From NCBI RefSeq assembly GCF_043633585.1, contig NZ_CP141832.1, forward strand, positions 868,001-932,000: DNA of 64,000 nt, in the 5' to 3' direction. The DNA comes from Lacrimispora sinapis. Lineage in GTDB: Bacteria > Bacillota > Clostridia > Lachnospirales > Lachnospiraceae. The position numbers were made by a program, and so were the translations under genes. The notes under the pieces are model-generated. The model saw nothing but the letters and a program-made list of their open reading frames with translations, searched no databases and had not been told where the DNA came from. This document shows positions 51,699 to 60,903 of this stretch, in pieces; the first letter of the stretch is position 1; each line of letters opens with the position of its first letter.

Positions 51699-53561
51699 AT
51701 GGGGTTAAAAGATGATAATGATTCCGGCAAAAAGCCGAACAAATCATTTTTTTACTATTATACGGTAGTTTTAATACTTATGATTATATTCAATGCCCTG
51801 GCGGTCCCGTGGATCCAGTCAAAGTCCATGACAGAGGTGCCATACAGCACCTTTCTTGAGATGGTGGATCAGGGCAAGGTCCAGGCCGTTGCAAGGACGG
51901 AGACAGAGCTCCAGTTTAAGTCTGATACGGGAAAAAAGGACTGGGAGGGCAAGCCTGTTTATCAGATATACAAGACCGGCCTGTGGCCCGATGAAACACT
52001 GACACAAAGACTGGCCTCCCACAACGTCCAGTTTGAAAAGGTCATTGTGGCCCAGATGTCTCCGCTGCTTTCGTTTCTTCTTACCTGGATCATCCCTATT
52101 TTGATTTTTGTATTTTTGGGCAATTTTTTATCAAAGCAGCTGCAGCGGCGGATGGGCGGCGCTAATGCCATGTCCTTTGGAAAGTCCAATCCTAAAATCT
52201 ATGCGGAATCGGAAACAGGAAAGACGTTTCGGGATGTCGCCGGACAGGAAGAAGCCAAGGATGCGTTGAAGGAGATCGTGGATTTCCTTCATAATCCACA
52301 GAAATATGCGGATATCGGAGCGTCTCTCCCAAAGGGAGCTCTTTTGGTAGGACCGCCAGGTACCGGTAAGACACTTCTTGCAAAAGCGGTGGCAGGAGAG
52401 GCCCATGTACCGTTCTTCTCCATATCCGGTTCGGAATTTGTAGAAATGTTTGTAGGTATGGGTGCGGCAAAGGTCAGAGATTTATTCAAGCAGGCCAATG
52501 AGAAGGCACCGTGTATCGTGTTTATTGATGAGATTGATACCATAGGTAAGAAGCGTGACGGCAATGGTTTTTCCGGAAATGATGAAAGAGAACAGACGTT
52601 GAACCAGCTGCTGGCTGAGATGGATGGATTTGACGGAAAAAAAGGAGTCGTAATACTGGCGGCTACCAACCGTCCCGATTCTTTAGATAAGGCACTTTTG
52701 AGGCCGGGCCGTTTTGACCGGAGAATCCCTGTGGAGCTTCCCGATTTAAACGGACGGGAAGCCATTTTAAAGGTTCACGGCAAAAGCGTCAAACTGTCTG
52801 ATGACGTGGATTTCCACGGAATCGCACTTGCTACGTCAGGTGCCAGCGGCGCCGAGCTTGCCAATATTATCAATGAGGCGGCTTTAAGGGCCGTTCGTAT
52901 GGGAAGAAAAACAGTGACCCAGAGGGATCTGGAAGAAAGTGTTGAGGTGGTTATCGCCGGATACCAGAAAAAGGACGCATCGGTCAATGTGGAAGAAAAG
53001 AAGATCATTGCTTACCACGAGGTGGGGCATGCTCTGGTGGCAGCTTCCCAGAATCATTCGGCACCGGTTCATAAGATCACCATCATTCCAAGAACCTCCG
53101 GTGCACTTGGCTATACCATGCAGGTGGATGAGGAGGAACGTCATCTTCTGACAAAGGAGGCGGCCCTTAATAAGATTGCCACTTTTACCGGTGGACGGGC
53201 GGCAGAGGAGCTGATTTTTGAGACCGTCACCAGCGGTGCCTCCAATGACATTGAACAGGCCACCAGGATTGCCAGAGCTATGGTGACCCGCTACGGTATG
53301 ACTGAAGAATTCGATATGGTGGCTTTGGAAACCGTGACCAACCAGTACCTGGGAGGTGACACATCTCTTGCCTGCGCTCCTGAGACGGCAAAGAGAATTG
53401 ATGAAGAGGTCATAAGAATCGTAAGGGAACAGCACCAGAAGGCGACTCAGATTTTAAAGGACAATATGAATAAGCTCCATGAGATTGCCGAATATCTTCT
53501 GGAACGGGAAACCATTACGGGAGAAGAGTTCATGGAGATTTACAACAGAGAAGTGTTGTAA
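51699..53561 (+). CDS. ftsH: ATP-dependent zinc metalloprotease FtsH
   Basis: The 620-residue protease has two membrane helices (about 17-37 and 115-135) flanking an external segment, AAA+ domain with GPPGTGKT, IVFIDEIDTIG and the GRFDRRI second region of homology, then the peptidase with HEVGH zinc motif. It degrades membrane and regulatory proteins. The AGGAGG lies in the end of the flavodoxin gene. The hil/tilS genes usually near ftsH are absent, so this may be one of several copies. Confidence 0.96.
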   Translation: MGLKDDNDSGKKPNKSFFYYYTVVLILMIIFNALAVPWIQSKSMTEVPYSTFLEMVDQGKVQAVARTETELQFKSDTGKKDWEGKPVYQIYKTGLWPDETLTQRLASHNVQFEKVIVAQMSPLLSFLLTWIIPILIFVFLGNFLSKQLQRRMGGANAMSFGKSNPKIYAESETGKTFRDVAGQEEAKDALKEIVDFLHNPQKYADIGASLPKGALLVGPPGTGKTLLAKAVAGEAHVPFFSISGSEFVEMFVGMGAAKVRDLFKQANEKAPCIVFIDEIDTIGKKRDGNGFSGNDEREQTLNQLLAEMDGFDGKKGVVILAATNRPDSLDKALLRPGRFDRRIPVELPDLNGREAILKVHGKSVKLSDDVDFHGIALATSGASGAELANIINEAALRAVRMGRKTVTQRDLEESVEVVIAGYQKKDASVNVEEKKIIAYHEVGHALVAASQNHSAPVHKITIIPRTSGALGYTMQVDEEERHLLTKEAALNKIATFTGGRAAEELIFETVTSGASNDIEQATRIARAMVTRYGMTEEFDMVALETVTNQYLGGDTSLACAPETAKRIDEEVIRIVREQHQKATQILKDNMNKLHEIAEYLLERETITGEEFMEIYNREVL

Positions 53562-53610
53562 GGATCAGTAAGCTCAAACAAAGGCTGGATTTTATAATAA
53601 TTATGGAATG

Positions 53611-53657
53611 AAAAAAAGGAATCGGAGACGAACGAATCGTCTTTGGTTCCTTTTTTC
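53611..53657 (+). terminator. ftsH terminator
   Basis: AAAAAAAGGAATCGGAGACGA pairs with TCGTCTTTGGTTCCTTTTTT (wobbles in the middle), with a T-run. It is convergent with the next gene. Confidence 0.8.
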
Positions 53658-53667
53658 TTCAGTACCT

Positions 53668-54576
53668 CTATAAGATCCCTTCCAAATCAAAAGGAGGTGT
53701 ATACTCCTCTTTTGCGCTGCTTTTCTCCTGCATAAATCCCTGGTCAAGTCCAAGTCTGATGGCTTCCTTTAGAACCTTTTGATACTCATAGGAAGTAATT
53801 CTCCGGTTGATTTCAGGATAATCCCTGCTGTGGAAGAAAGGGGTATACTGGCTCATAAGGCTGATATAATACATTCCTTCCGGGAGTTCCTTCTTCATCC
53901 AGTGAAGAAGATTTATGGAATCCTCCCTGGCTCCGGGAAGGACCATATGGCGTATGATAACTCCTTTTTTCATGATGGTGCCGGAAGCATCAAACTGTGG
54001 TCTGCCAGTCTGAGTCACCATTTGAAGAATGGCCTTTTTGGCAGCTTCAAAATAATTGGCTGCATTGCTGTAGCGCAGGGACAGCTCCAAACTCTGGTAT
54101 TTTAAGTCCGGCAGCCAGATATCCACGTAGTCTTTTAAGGCTTTTACAAGCTCTGGGGTTTCATATCCGCCGCAGTTATAGACCACAGGAATAAAAAGCT
54201 TCCCTTTTATCAAATCCAGGGCATGCAGGATTGAAGGCAGGTACTGGGTGGCAGTCACCAGATTGAGGTTGTGTGCCCCAGATGCCTGAAGTCTCAAAAA
54301 AATTTGAGCCAGTTCCTCATCGGAGATTTCTTTTCCAAAGCCTTCCTGACTGATGGAATGGTTCTGGCAAAAACAGCATCTGAGGGTGCAGCCGGAAAAG
54401 AAGACAGTGCCGCTCCCCCGGGTGCCGCTGATGCAAGGCTCTTCCCAGTGATGAAGTGCGGCACGGGCTGCTTTTATCGTATGGGAACAGCCGCAGTACC
54501 CCACAGTCACATAACGGTTTACTCTGCAGTTTCTGGGACAGAGACTGCACGATTCATACATATGGTCAAAATTCAT
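53668..54576 (-). CDS. Radical SAM protein (PflA-related, uncharacterised)
   Basis: The 302-residue protein has FSGCTLRCCFCQN (CX3CX2C cluster) and an N-terminal SCSLCPRNC motif with more cysteines that could bind a second cluster. NLVTATQYLPS and YNCGGYE belong to the 'radical SAM activating-enzyme-like' group found in many anaerobes. The substrate is unknown. ATG 54576 is preceded by GGAGGGG and lies one base after the AraC gene's stop, so the two form an operon. Confidence 0.87.
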   Translation of the reverse strand: MNFDHMYESCSLCPRNCRVNRYVTVGYCGCSHTIKAARAALHHWEEPCISGTRGSGTVFFSGCTLRCCFCQNHSISQEGFGKEISDEELAQIFLRLQASGAHNLNLVTATQYLPSILHALDLIKGKLFIPVVYNCGGYETPELVKALKDYVDIWLPDLKYQSLELSLRYSNAANYFEAAKKAILQMVTQTGRPQFDASGTIMKKGVIIRHMVLPGAREDSINLLHWMKKELPEGMYYISLMSQYTPFFHSRDYPEINRRITSYEYQKVLKEAIRLGLDQGFMQEKSSAKEEYTPPFDLEGIL

Positions 54577-54577
54577 A

Positions 54578-55456
54578 TCAATACCCCTCCGGCAGTTCCT
54601 TTTGTTCCCTGAATTCTCTGGGAGATAGTCCGAATTCCTTTTTAAATGCCCGGTAAAAGCTGGTATAATCCGAAAATCCATACTGGTGGTATAGCTCTGT
54701 AAATGGAATGCCGGACAGGATGCCGTTTTTGCTGGCATTCAGCCGTTTCTTTATAATATACTGGTGTATGGAGATCCCCATATTATCTTTGAACACATGG
54801 GAAAGATGATATTTACTGGAATAAAAAAAGGAAGCCAGGTGATCCAGGGACAAGTTTTCGTTTAAGTGATTGTTGATATAGTCGCATACATTTAAATAAA
54901 GCACATTTTCATAGGTCTGAGGGACCTGATGGAGCATCTCATAGGTAATGCGGTTGATGAGAAGAAGGAACGAGTGGACCAGCAGCTCGGCATTGAGCAT
55001 ATGAAACGGCCTCGTTCCGTGCAGCTCCTCCAAAAGCTCCAAAAGCCGTCCCTGGATGTTCTGAAACGTGATAAAGTCCGTACGGAACCGGTATTGCCTG
55101 TTTTCTTCCGCATATTGAAACGTATAAGAAAAATCTTTGGACCAGGAACACATGGATTCATAATATTCATTGCTGATCCAAAGAACGAAACGCTGATAAT
55201 TTTTCCCGGAGGAATGAAAGATGGGATGGTGCTTTGCACCAGGGGGAATGAGCAAATAGTCCCCATACTGCAGAGGGTATCTGATGCCTTCCACTTCATA
55301 GGTCACATCTCCGCTTAAAAAGAAATACACTTCATAATAAGGATGGCTGTGATCCTGTATATGATCCAAATTCATATCTTTATAATAAAACACTTCAAAT
55401 GCTCCGGAATTCATATACTGCCGTTCATTAAAACCGGTGGATAATTCTTTTTTCAT
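54578..55456 (-). CDS. AraC family regulator (cupin + HTH), probable regulator of uxuAB
   Basis: The 292-residue protein has an N-terminal cupin sensor (HSHPYYEVYFFLSGDVTYEV, LLIPPGAKHHPIFH) and a C-terminal double HTH (LASFFYSSKYHLSHVFK, GFSDYTSFYRAFKKEFGLSPREF). Divergent from uxuA with a 154-base gap, it is the natural candidate to sense a hexuronate intermediate. AAGGAGG precedes ATG 55456. Confidence 0.9.
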   Translation of the reverse strand: MKKELSTGFNERQYMNSGAFEVFYYKDMNLDHIQDHSHPYYEVYFFLSGDVTYEVEGIRYPLQYGDYLLIPPGAKHHPIFHSSGKNYQRFVLWISNEYYESMCSWSKDFSYTFQYAEENRQYRFRTDFITFQNIQGRLLELLEELHGTRPFHMLNAELLVHSFLLLINRITYEMLHQVPQTYENVLYLNVCDYINNHLNENLSLDHLASFFYSSKYHLSHVFKDNMGISIHQYIIKKRLNASKNGILSGIPFTELYHQYGFSDYTSFYRAFKKEFGLSPREFREQKELPEGY

Positions 55457-55610
55457 AAAATTCCTCCTTCTGATTTTCATGCAGCAAATCCATTATAAAG
55501 CACTGCCGCAAGATTTGCAATGTGAACAACAAATTCATCCATGGTATTCCGGCGGAAAGCTGTTTATACTAAATTCATACGGAAGATTCCCACAATAAGG
55601 AGGTATTTTT

Positions 55611-56666
55611 ATGAAACTATCATTCCGATGGTATGGAGACGACGACCAGGTAACGCTGCAGAACATCCGCCAGATCCCTGGAATGTATTCCATTGTAACC
55701 GCTGTTTATGACGTGCCGGCAGGAGAGGTGTGGAGTCGAGAGACCATCGCACATTTAAAGAAAGAGACAGAGGCAGCAGGACTTGCGTTTGAAGTCATTG
55801 AAAGCATTCCCGTCCATGAAGATATTAAATTAGGAAAGCCAGGCAGAGGCCAGCTGATCGAAAACTATTGTGAAAACATCAGGAGAGTGGCGGAAGCAGG
55901 AATCAAGTGTGTTTGCTACAACTTCATGCCTGTATTTGACTGGACAAGGACGCAGCTGGACCATGTGCTGGAGGATGGCTCCACCACCCTTGTTTACTAT
56001 CAGGACCAGGTGGACCAGGTAAACCCTTTGGAGAGCGACGGAGATTTAAGCCTGCCGGGCTGGGACGCCAGCTACACAAGAGAAGAACTGAAGCAGGTGG
56101 TAAGAGAATACAATTCCATGACAGAGGAAGATCTTTGGGACAACTTACAGTATTTCCTGGAAAAGGTCATTCCTGTGGCAGCAGAATGTGATGTCAATAT
56201 GGCCATCCATGCAGATGACCCATGCTGGAGCATCTTCGGTCTCCCAAGAATCATTACCTGTGAAGAAAATGTAGACCGTTTCTTAAAGCTGGTGGATGAT
56301 CCCCATAACGGAATTACGCTCTGTACCGGTTCTTACGGCTGCTCCAATAAAAACGACGTGGTTCGGATGGCAGGCAAATATGCGGCCATGGGACGTATCC
56401 ATTTCGTACATGCAAGAAATGTTGCGGTCCTTGACAATGACAGGGGCTTTGAAGAGCGGGCCCATTTATCAGAATCCGGTTCCCTGGATATGTTTGCGAT
56501 CTTAAAGGCCCTTCATGACAATGGCTTTGACGGATATGTGCGGCCGGATCACGGACGTATGATCTGGGGAGAGACCGGCCGTGCAGGATACGGACTTTAT
56601 GACCGTGCCCTTGGCGCCACCTATTTAAACGGACTTTGGGAAGCAATTGAAAAAACGAGCAAATGA
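55611..56666 (+). CDS. uxuA: Mannonate dehydratase
   Basis: The 351-residue enzyme starts MKLSFRWYGDDDQVTL, and has CYNFMPVFDWTRTQ, MAIHADDPCWSIFGLPRI and FVHARNV, all UxuA motifs with metal-binding histidines and cysteine. It converts D-mannonate to 2-keto-3-deoxygluconate in glucuronate breakdown. AAGGAGG precedes the ATG. The gene after it supplies the preceding reaction. Confidence 0.97.
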   Translation: MKLSFRWYGDDDQVTLQNIRQIPGMYSIVTAVYDVPAGEVWSRETIAHLKKETEAAGLAFEVIESIPVHEDIKLGKPGRGQLIENYCENIRRVAEAGIKCVCYNFMPVFDWTRTQLDHVLEDGSTTLVYYQDQVDQVNPLESDGDLSLPGWDASYTREELKQVVREYNSMTEEDLWDNLQYFLEKVIPVAAECDVNMAIHADDPCWSIFGLPRIITCEENVDRFLKLVDDPHNGITLCTGSYGCSNKNDVVRMAGKYAAMGRIHFVHARNVAVLDNDRGFEERAHLSESGSLDMFAILKALHDNGFDGYVRPDHGRMIWGETGRAGYGLYDRALGATYLNGLWEAIEKTSK

Positions 56667-56682
56667 GAAAGGAGACGGTCAC

Positions 56683-57531
56683 ATGGCATTGACATTTGGA
56701 ACCGATTTAAGCGGCAAAGTAGCAGTGGTAACCGGAGCAGGCGGCGTTCTGTGCGGCATGTTTGCAAAAACACTAGCCCAGGCAGGTGCAAAGGTAGCAG
56801 TTCTTGATTTAAACGAGGCTGCAGCAAAGGAAGTGGCAGATTCCATTAAAACGGAAGGGTATACGGCAAAAGCCTATAAGGCTAACGTACTGGAACTGGA
56901 AAGTCTAAAGGAGGTCCACGCAAAAGTCCTGGCAGAGCTTGGCCCCTGCGATATTTTAATCAACGGAGCAGGCGGCAACAACCCTAGAGCCAATACGGAC
57001 AAAGAATACTTTGAAATGGGAGATATGGAGGCAGATGTAAAATCCTTTTTCGATCTGGACCCATCCGGCGTAGAATTCGTATTTAACTTAAATTTTCTCG
57101 GAACCCTTCTGCCCAGTCAGATCTTTGCAAAAGATATGATCGGCAGGGAGGAATGCAGCATTATAAATATTTCGTCCATGAATGCTTTTACGCCGCTGAC
57201 AAAGATTCCGGCTTACAGCGGAGCAAAGGCAGCCATCAGCAATTTCACCCAGTGGCTGGCAGTCCATTTTTCCAAGGTGGGTATCCGCGTCAATGCCATA
57301 GCCCCAGGTTTCTTTGTGACCCGGCAGAATGAGAAACTGCTGTTTCATGAAGACGGCACTCCGACAGAAAGAACAAAAAAGATTCTTTCTGCCACACCCA
57401 TGGAACGATTCGGAAAAGCAGAGGAATTAAACGGAGCACTTTTATTCTTTTTGAATCCTCAGGCGGCAGGCTTTATTACAGGCGTAGTTCTCCCTGTCGA
57501 CGGCGGATTTTCTGCTTACTCCGGAGTGTAA
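56683..57531 (+). CDS. uxuB: SDR family D-mannonate oxidoreductase (fructuronate reductase)
   Basis: The 282-residue short-chain dehydrogenase has TGAGGVLCGMFAKTLA as the NAD-binding loop, INGAGGNN, and catalytic SSMNAF with YSGAKAA (Tyr-x-x-x-Lys). It matches the B. subtilis YjmF-type UxuB, which reduces D-fructuronate to D-mannonate. It starts 16 bases after uxuA with AAGGAG. uxaC and the KDG kinase/aldolase are not in the window. Confidence 0.9.
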   Translation: MALTFGTDLSGKVAVVTGAGGVLCGMFAKTLAQAGAKVAVLDLNEAAAKEVADSIKTEGYTAKAYKANVLELESLKEVHAKVLAELGPCDILINGAGGNNPRANTDKEYFEMGDMEADVKSFFDLDPSGVEFVFNLNFLGTLLPSQIFAKDMIGREECSIINISSMNAFTPLTKIPAYSGAKAAISNFTQWLAVHFSKVGIRVNAIAPGFFVTRQNEKLLFHEDGTPTERTKKILSATPMERFGKAEELNGALLFFLNPQAAGFITGVVLPVDGGFSAYSGV

Positions 57532-57592
57532 CGGCAGATACTGGCCTTTTCGAGGAGCATTCTGTCTTTTGATATAGAATAAATAAATATAT

Positions 57593-57639
57593 AAAAAAGA
57601 TATCTTTTTCTAATTGTTTGTTGAAGAAGATATCTTTTT
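57593..57639 (+). terminator. Terminator after uxuB
   Basis: AAAAAGATATCTT pairs with AAGATATCTTTTT across a loop of about 18 bases. Confidence 0.65.
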
Positions 57640-57706
57640 GTATTATTATGTCGAGTTTTGTCAATTGTGAGATGTACAAAAATAAAAATGCTAATATATG
57701 GATACA

Positions 57707-57736
57707 TTGACAAAATATTACAAAATAGCGTATAAT
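57707..57736 (+). promoter_or_regulatory. Promoter of the chemoreceptor gene
   Basis: TTGACA (57707-57712), 18 bases and TATAAT (57731-57736) form a housekeeping-type promoter 67 bases before the start. Confidence 0.7.
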
Positions 57737-57802
57737 AATGGAAGCCATGAATATTTTGTAATGGTACAAATTTACCTAAGACAAGACAAGGAGCACAAAA
57801 CT

Positions 57803-59860
57803 ATGAAGACATCGGGGGAAAAGAAATGGATTCAAAGAATTGCTAAACAGGGGAAAGGAGAGAAAACCCCAAAAACGGGGAAAAAGGGAGCAGTATTTGG
57901 GGGAGGATTTTCATTGAAATCTTTAAAGATGAGAATGCTCGTGTTCATTATTTCCATTATTTTAACACTGGCTGTTACCAATATGATAATCAGCATTTCG
58001 GTCAGCTATAAGGGAATCACAGATGTTGTAAAAAGTGACTTAGAATCAACAGGAAAACTGGTGAACAGTCTGGTGGTACAGAATTTAAACCAGATGAAGA
58101 CAAATATTGAGGCCAGTACCCAGGGCGGCAGTTTAAAATCCATTAACTCAAGGGTTGTTACGGAATATTTAAACAACCAGTGTCAGCTTTACGGTTACAA
58201 GGATCTGGAAGTGGTCAGCCAGAGCGGGGAGATTACCCGCAGTGCCAGCGGGAACCATATTGGAGACAGCTATGCGGACCGGGATTACTTCAATGAGGCA
58301 GTGAATGGAACTACAGCTGTTTCTACCACGGAATTGAATGCCGATAATGAACTGGTGATCCGAGTAGCCGCACCCTATGAACTGGGGATTTTGGTAGCCA
58401 CCTATGACGGTTCCGTATTGAGTGATCTGATTAAGGATCTCCGCATCGGTGAAACAGGCAACGCATTTTTAATCGACAATACTGGTACTATGATTGCCGG
58501 CATTTATCCCGAATTGGTCAACGAACGCCAGAACTTTATTGAGATGGGGAAGACGGATAAGTCCTATCAGTCAGCGGCCCGTATGTACCAGACCATGCTT
58601 ACAGGAAAAACAGGAATCGGAACCTATGATTACAAGGGAGTCAGCCGTTACTGCTATTACAGCCCGGTAACAGGCGCCGATGGCTGGGCCCTGGGAGTGG
58701 TTGCTCCCGTTGGTGAGACGACGACATCCATATACAGCGTCATAGCAGCCATGATTGTTCTGGCAATCGTATCCGTAGCAGCAGGATGCTTTCTGGCCTT
58801 CCGTTTTGCGGCACCCATCGCAGGTCCCGTTTCAGAAATTGCAAAACGAATGAAGCTATTATCGGAAGGAGATTTATCAACGGAAGTTCCTCTGATAAAC
58901 AGGAAAGATGAGATCGGTATTTTGGCAGAAGAGGCTTCCAATTATGTGCAGAGCGTAAGAAATACCAATCATACCATCGTAAGAGTATTGGATAAGATCG
59001 CTTCCGGAGATTTCCGCCGTTCCGAGATTACGGATTTCAAAGGAGATTATGTGATGATCCAGCAGGCCATTTTAAGGACGGAAGAAATGCTTTCAAAAAC
59101 CATGGAAACCGTAGAGACTTCTGCAGACGAAGTGGCAAAGAGCAGCGCCCAGGTATCCCAGGGAGCACAGAATCTAAGCCAGGGAGCCGTGGAGCAGGCA
59201 GCCGCCGTAGAACAGCTGTCTTCTTCCGTCAATGAGATCTCTGCCAGCCTGATGGACACGGCCAGATCCGTAGAAAGCCTGAACAAACAGGCCGGTCATG
59301 TAGGAAAAGCCATGGAAGAAGGCAATGAAAAGATGCATGAGATGATGGAATCCATGAACCAGATCAGCAGTAAATCCAAAGAGATCGAAAAGGTCAACAA
59401 GCTCATAGAGGACATTGCATTCCAGACAAACATTCTTGCCCTTAATGCGGCGGTTGAGGCAGCCCGTGCGGGAGAAGCAGGAAAAGGCTTTGCAGTGGTT
59501 GCGGACGAAGTCAGAAACCTTGCAGGAAAGAGTGCCAATGCAGCAAAGGATACTTCCAGTCTGGTGGCAGACACCATTTCGGCAGTCAGCAAAGGGACTG
59601 ATATCGCAGCTTCCACAGGAGAATCCTTAAATGGGATTCTTACGGAGACAAAGAGTATGGTTGTTGCCATTCAGCAGTCTGCAGACGAACTGAAGGAGCA
59701 GAGCGAGAAGGTAAACGAAGTTACCGTAGGCATCGGACAGATCTCTTCCGTTGTACAGAGTAATTCCGCTACAGCAGAGGAAAGTGCGGCAGCGAGCGAA
59801 GAGCTTTCCGGCCAGGCAGAGAATTTAAGCAAACTGATGAGCCAGTTCCGGCTCCATTAA
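57803..59860 (+). CDS. Methyl-accepting chemotaxis protein
   Basis: The 685-residue receptor has a basic N-terminal tail, a membrane helix (about 45-67), a periplasmic-side dCache sensor domain (about 70-310; RDYFNEAVNGTTAVSTT, IGTYDYKGVSRYCYYSP), a second helix (about 318-342), HAMP, and a coiled-coil signalling domain with the hairpin tip IAFQTNILALNAAVEAARAGEAGKGF. The ligand is unknown; dCache sensors often bind amino acids or organic acids. ATG 57803 follows AAGGAGC; the longer frame would place the start upstream of the promoter. Confidence 0.96.
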   Translation: MKTSGEKKWIQRIAKQGKGEKTPKTGKKGAVFGGGFSLKSLKMRMLVFIISIILTLAVTNMIISISVSYKGITDVVKSDLESTGKLVNSLVVQNLNQMKTNIEASTQGGSLKSINSRVVTEYLNNQCQLYGYKDLEVVSQSGEITRSASGNHIGDSYADRDYFNEAVNGTTAVSTTELNADNELVIRVAAPYELGILVATYDGSVLSDLIKDLRIGETGNAFLIDNTGTMIAGIYPELVNERQNFIEMGKTDKSYQSAARMYQTMLTGKTGIGTYDYKGVSRYCYYSPVTGADGWALGVVAPVGETTTSIYSVIAAMIVLAIVSVAAGCFLAFRFAAPIAGPVSEIAKRMKLLSEGDLSTEVPLINRKDEIGILAEEASNYVQSVRNTNHTIVRVLDKIASGDFRRSEITDFKGDYVMIQQAILRTEEMLSKTMETVETSADEVAKSSAQVSQGAQNLSQGAVEQAAAVEQLSSSVNEISASLMDTARSVESLNKQAGHVGKAMEEGNEKMHEMMESMNQISSKSKEIEKVNKLIEDIAFQTNILALNAAVEAARAGEAGKGFAVVADEVRNLAGKSANAAKDTSSLVADTISAVSKGTDIAASTGESLNGILTETKSMVVAIQQSADELKEQSEKVNEVTVGIGQISSVVQSNSATAEESAAASEELSGQAENLSKLMSQFRLH

Positions 59861-59874
59861 ATACATTGATTATA

Positions 59875-59925
59875 AAAATCCGGGGCACCAGAATCGAATC
59901 ACATTCTGGTGCCCCGGATTTTTTC
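59875..59925 (+). terminator. Strong terminator of the chemoreceptor gene
   Basis: AAATCCGGGGCACCAGAAT pairs perfectly with ATTCTGGTGCCCCGGATTT around an 8-base loop, followed by TTT. Confidence 0.92.
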
Positions 59926-59945
59926 AGCTCCGTTTATTTCACTCC

Positions 59946-60158
59946 TTATTTGGAATCGTCTTTATCGACTGTTTTTGCATTGGGGATATAAGGATAAATG
60001 TCCTGATATGCTTCCATTTCATCCTCCGTTTCCGGAGTTGCCGGAATAAGTCCGGTACAATCCATGGCAGAGCAGGATTGAATGTCAACATCGTAGTTAT
60101 TGTTTGCAGTCAGTGATTCCTTATGCTCCCTGGTCTCATCTTCCTTTTTTGATTTCAT
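59946..60158 (-). CDS. Small acidic protein with two cysteines, probably sporulation-expressed
   Basis: The 70-residue hydrophilic protein has an N-terminal Lys/Glu-rich part and a distinctive middle DVDIQSCSAMDCTGLIPATP, then acidic EDEMEAYQDIYPYIP. I do not recognise a named family, although the SCSAMDCTGLIP motif looks conserved-protein-like. AAGGAG precedes ATG 60158. A sigma-G-like promoter lies 48 bases upstream, so forespore expression is proposed (inference). Confidence 0.65.
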   Translation of the reverse strand: MKSKKEDETREHKESLTANNNYDVDIQSCSAMDCTGLIPATPETEDEMEAYQDIYPYIPNAKTVDKDDSK

Positions 60159-60205
60159 ATGCGATTCTCCTTTTGATGGTCATTTTTTTTCAACGGTTAT
60201 TCATT

Positions 60206-60234
60206 TAGTGTGGGGAAAATCGCTGTAATTATTC
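60206..60234 (-). promoter_or_regulatory. Sigma-G/F-like promoter
   Basis: On the minus strand GAATA (60230-60234), 17 bases and CACACTA (60206-60212) resemble the sigma-G pattern GHATR-N17-CATWMTA with one mismatch. Confidence 0.4.
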
Positions 60235-60345
60235 ATCTCAAAATCACATCCAAAATTTGCGTTATATGCTTTGGTTTCATTCGTTATATAAGATGCGGGG
60301 CGATAAAGTCCATGAAAAATAATGGAATGATGGAAGGAAAATGAG

Positions 60346-60903
60346 ATGAAAATTGATTTTTTTTCAAATGAAAAACAGCTGCCTGGCTCAAAAAAAGAAA
60401 AAAACAAGAGGCTTCTTTTGGCGTTGGATTGCACCGCGTACGACATGATTGTGATTTATTCTAAGGGGGAAACCGTTTCCAGCGGGAAAGTGATCAGACA
60501 GGTAAAAAAGAGAGAAAAATGCAGTGTCATAACTCTGGTCAATGGGAAGATGAGTCACTTGAAACAAACAAAATACAGGGTGTTTTTTAACGGGCAGTCA
60601 TTTATACTTGATATCCAGGATATTCATTTCCTGGAATCCTATTACCGGAAAACCAGCGTGGTGGTGGATAGTGGCAGAATAAGAATCAGGGCCAGGCTTG
60701 ACGAAGAGGAGGAAAAGCTGCCTAAAGACCAGTTTGTCAGGATCAACCGTCACAATATTATAAATATGAATTATGTAAGAAATGTTAAAGGAGAGGCCAT
60801 TGAGATGCAGAACGGGGAATACCTGTATGTAAATGACGGGAGAAAAAAGAAATTTGAGAAAAGATACCGGGAATTTTTGGAGTTAAATTATATGCTTTTG
60901 TAG
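60346..60903 (+). CDS. LytTR-domain DNA-binding protein
   Basis: The 185-residue protein has a C-terminal LytTR domain (about 88-180: DIQDIHFLESYYRKTSVVV, PKDQFVRINRHNIINMNYVR, FEKRYREFLE). There is no receiver domain; the first 85 residues are a basic, unassigned region. It may be a stand-alone regulator like those controlling bacteriocin or competence genes, but no target is visible. GGAAAATGAG precedes the ATG weakly. Confidence 0.85.
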   Translation: MKIDFFSNEKQLPGSKKEKNKRLLLALDCTAYDMIVIYSKGETVSSGKVIRQVKKREKCSVITLVNGKMSHLKQTKYRVFFNGQSFILDIQDIHFLESYYRKTSVVVDSGRIRIRARLDEEEEKLPKDQFVRINRHNIINMNYVRNVKGEAIEMQNGEYLYVNDGRKKKFEKRYREFLELNYMLL

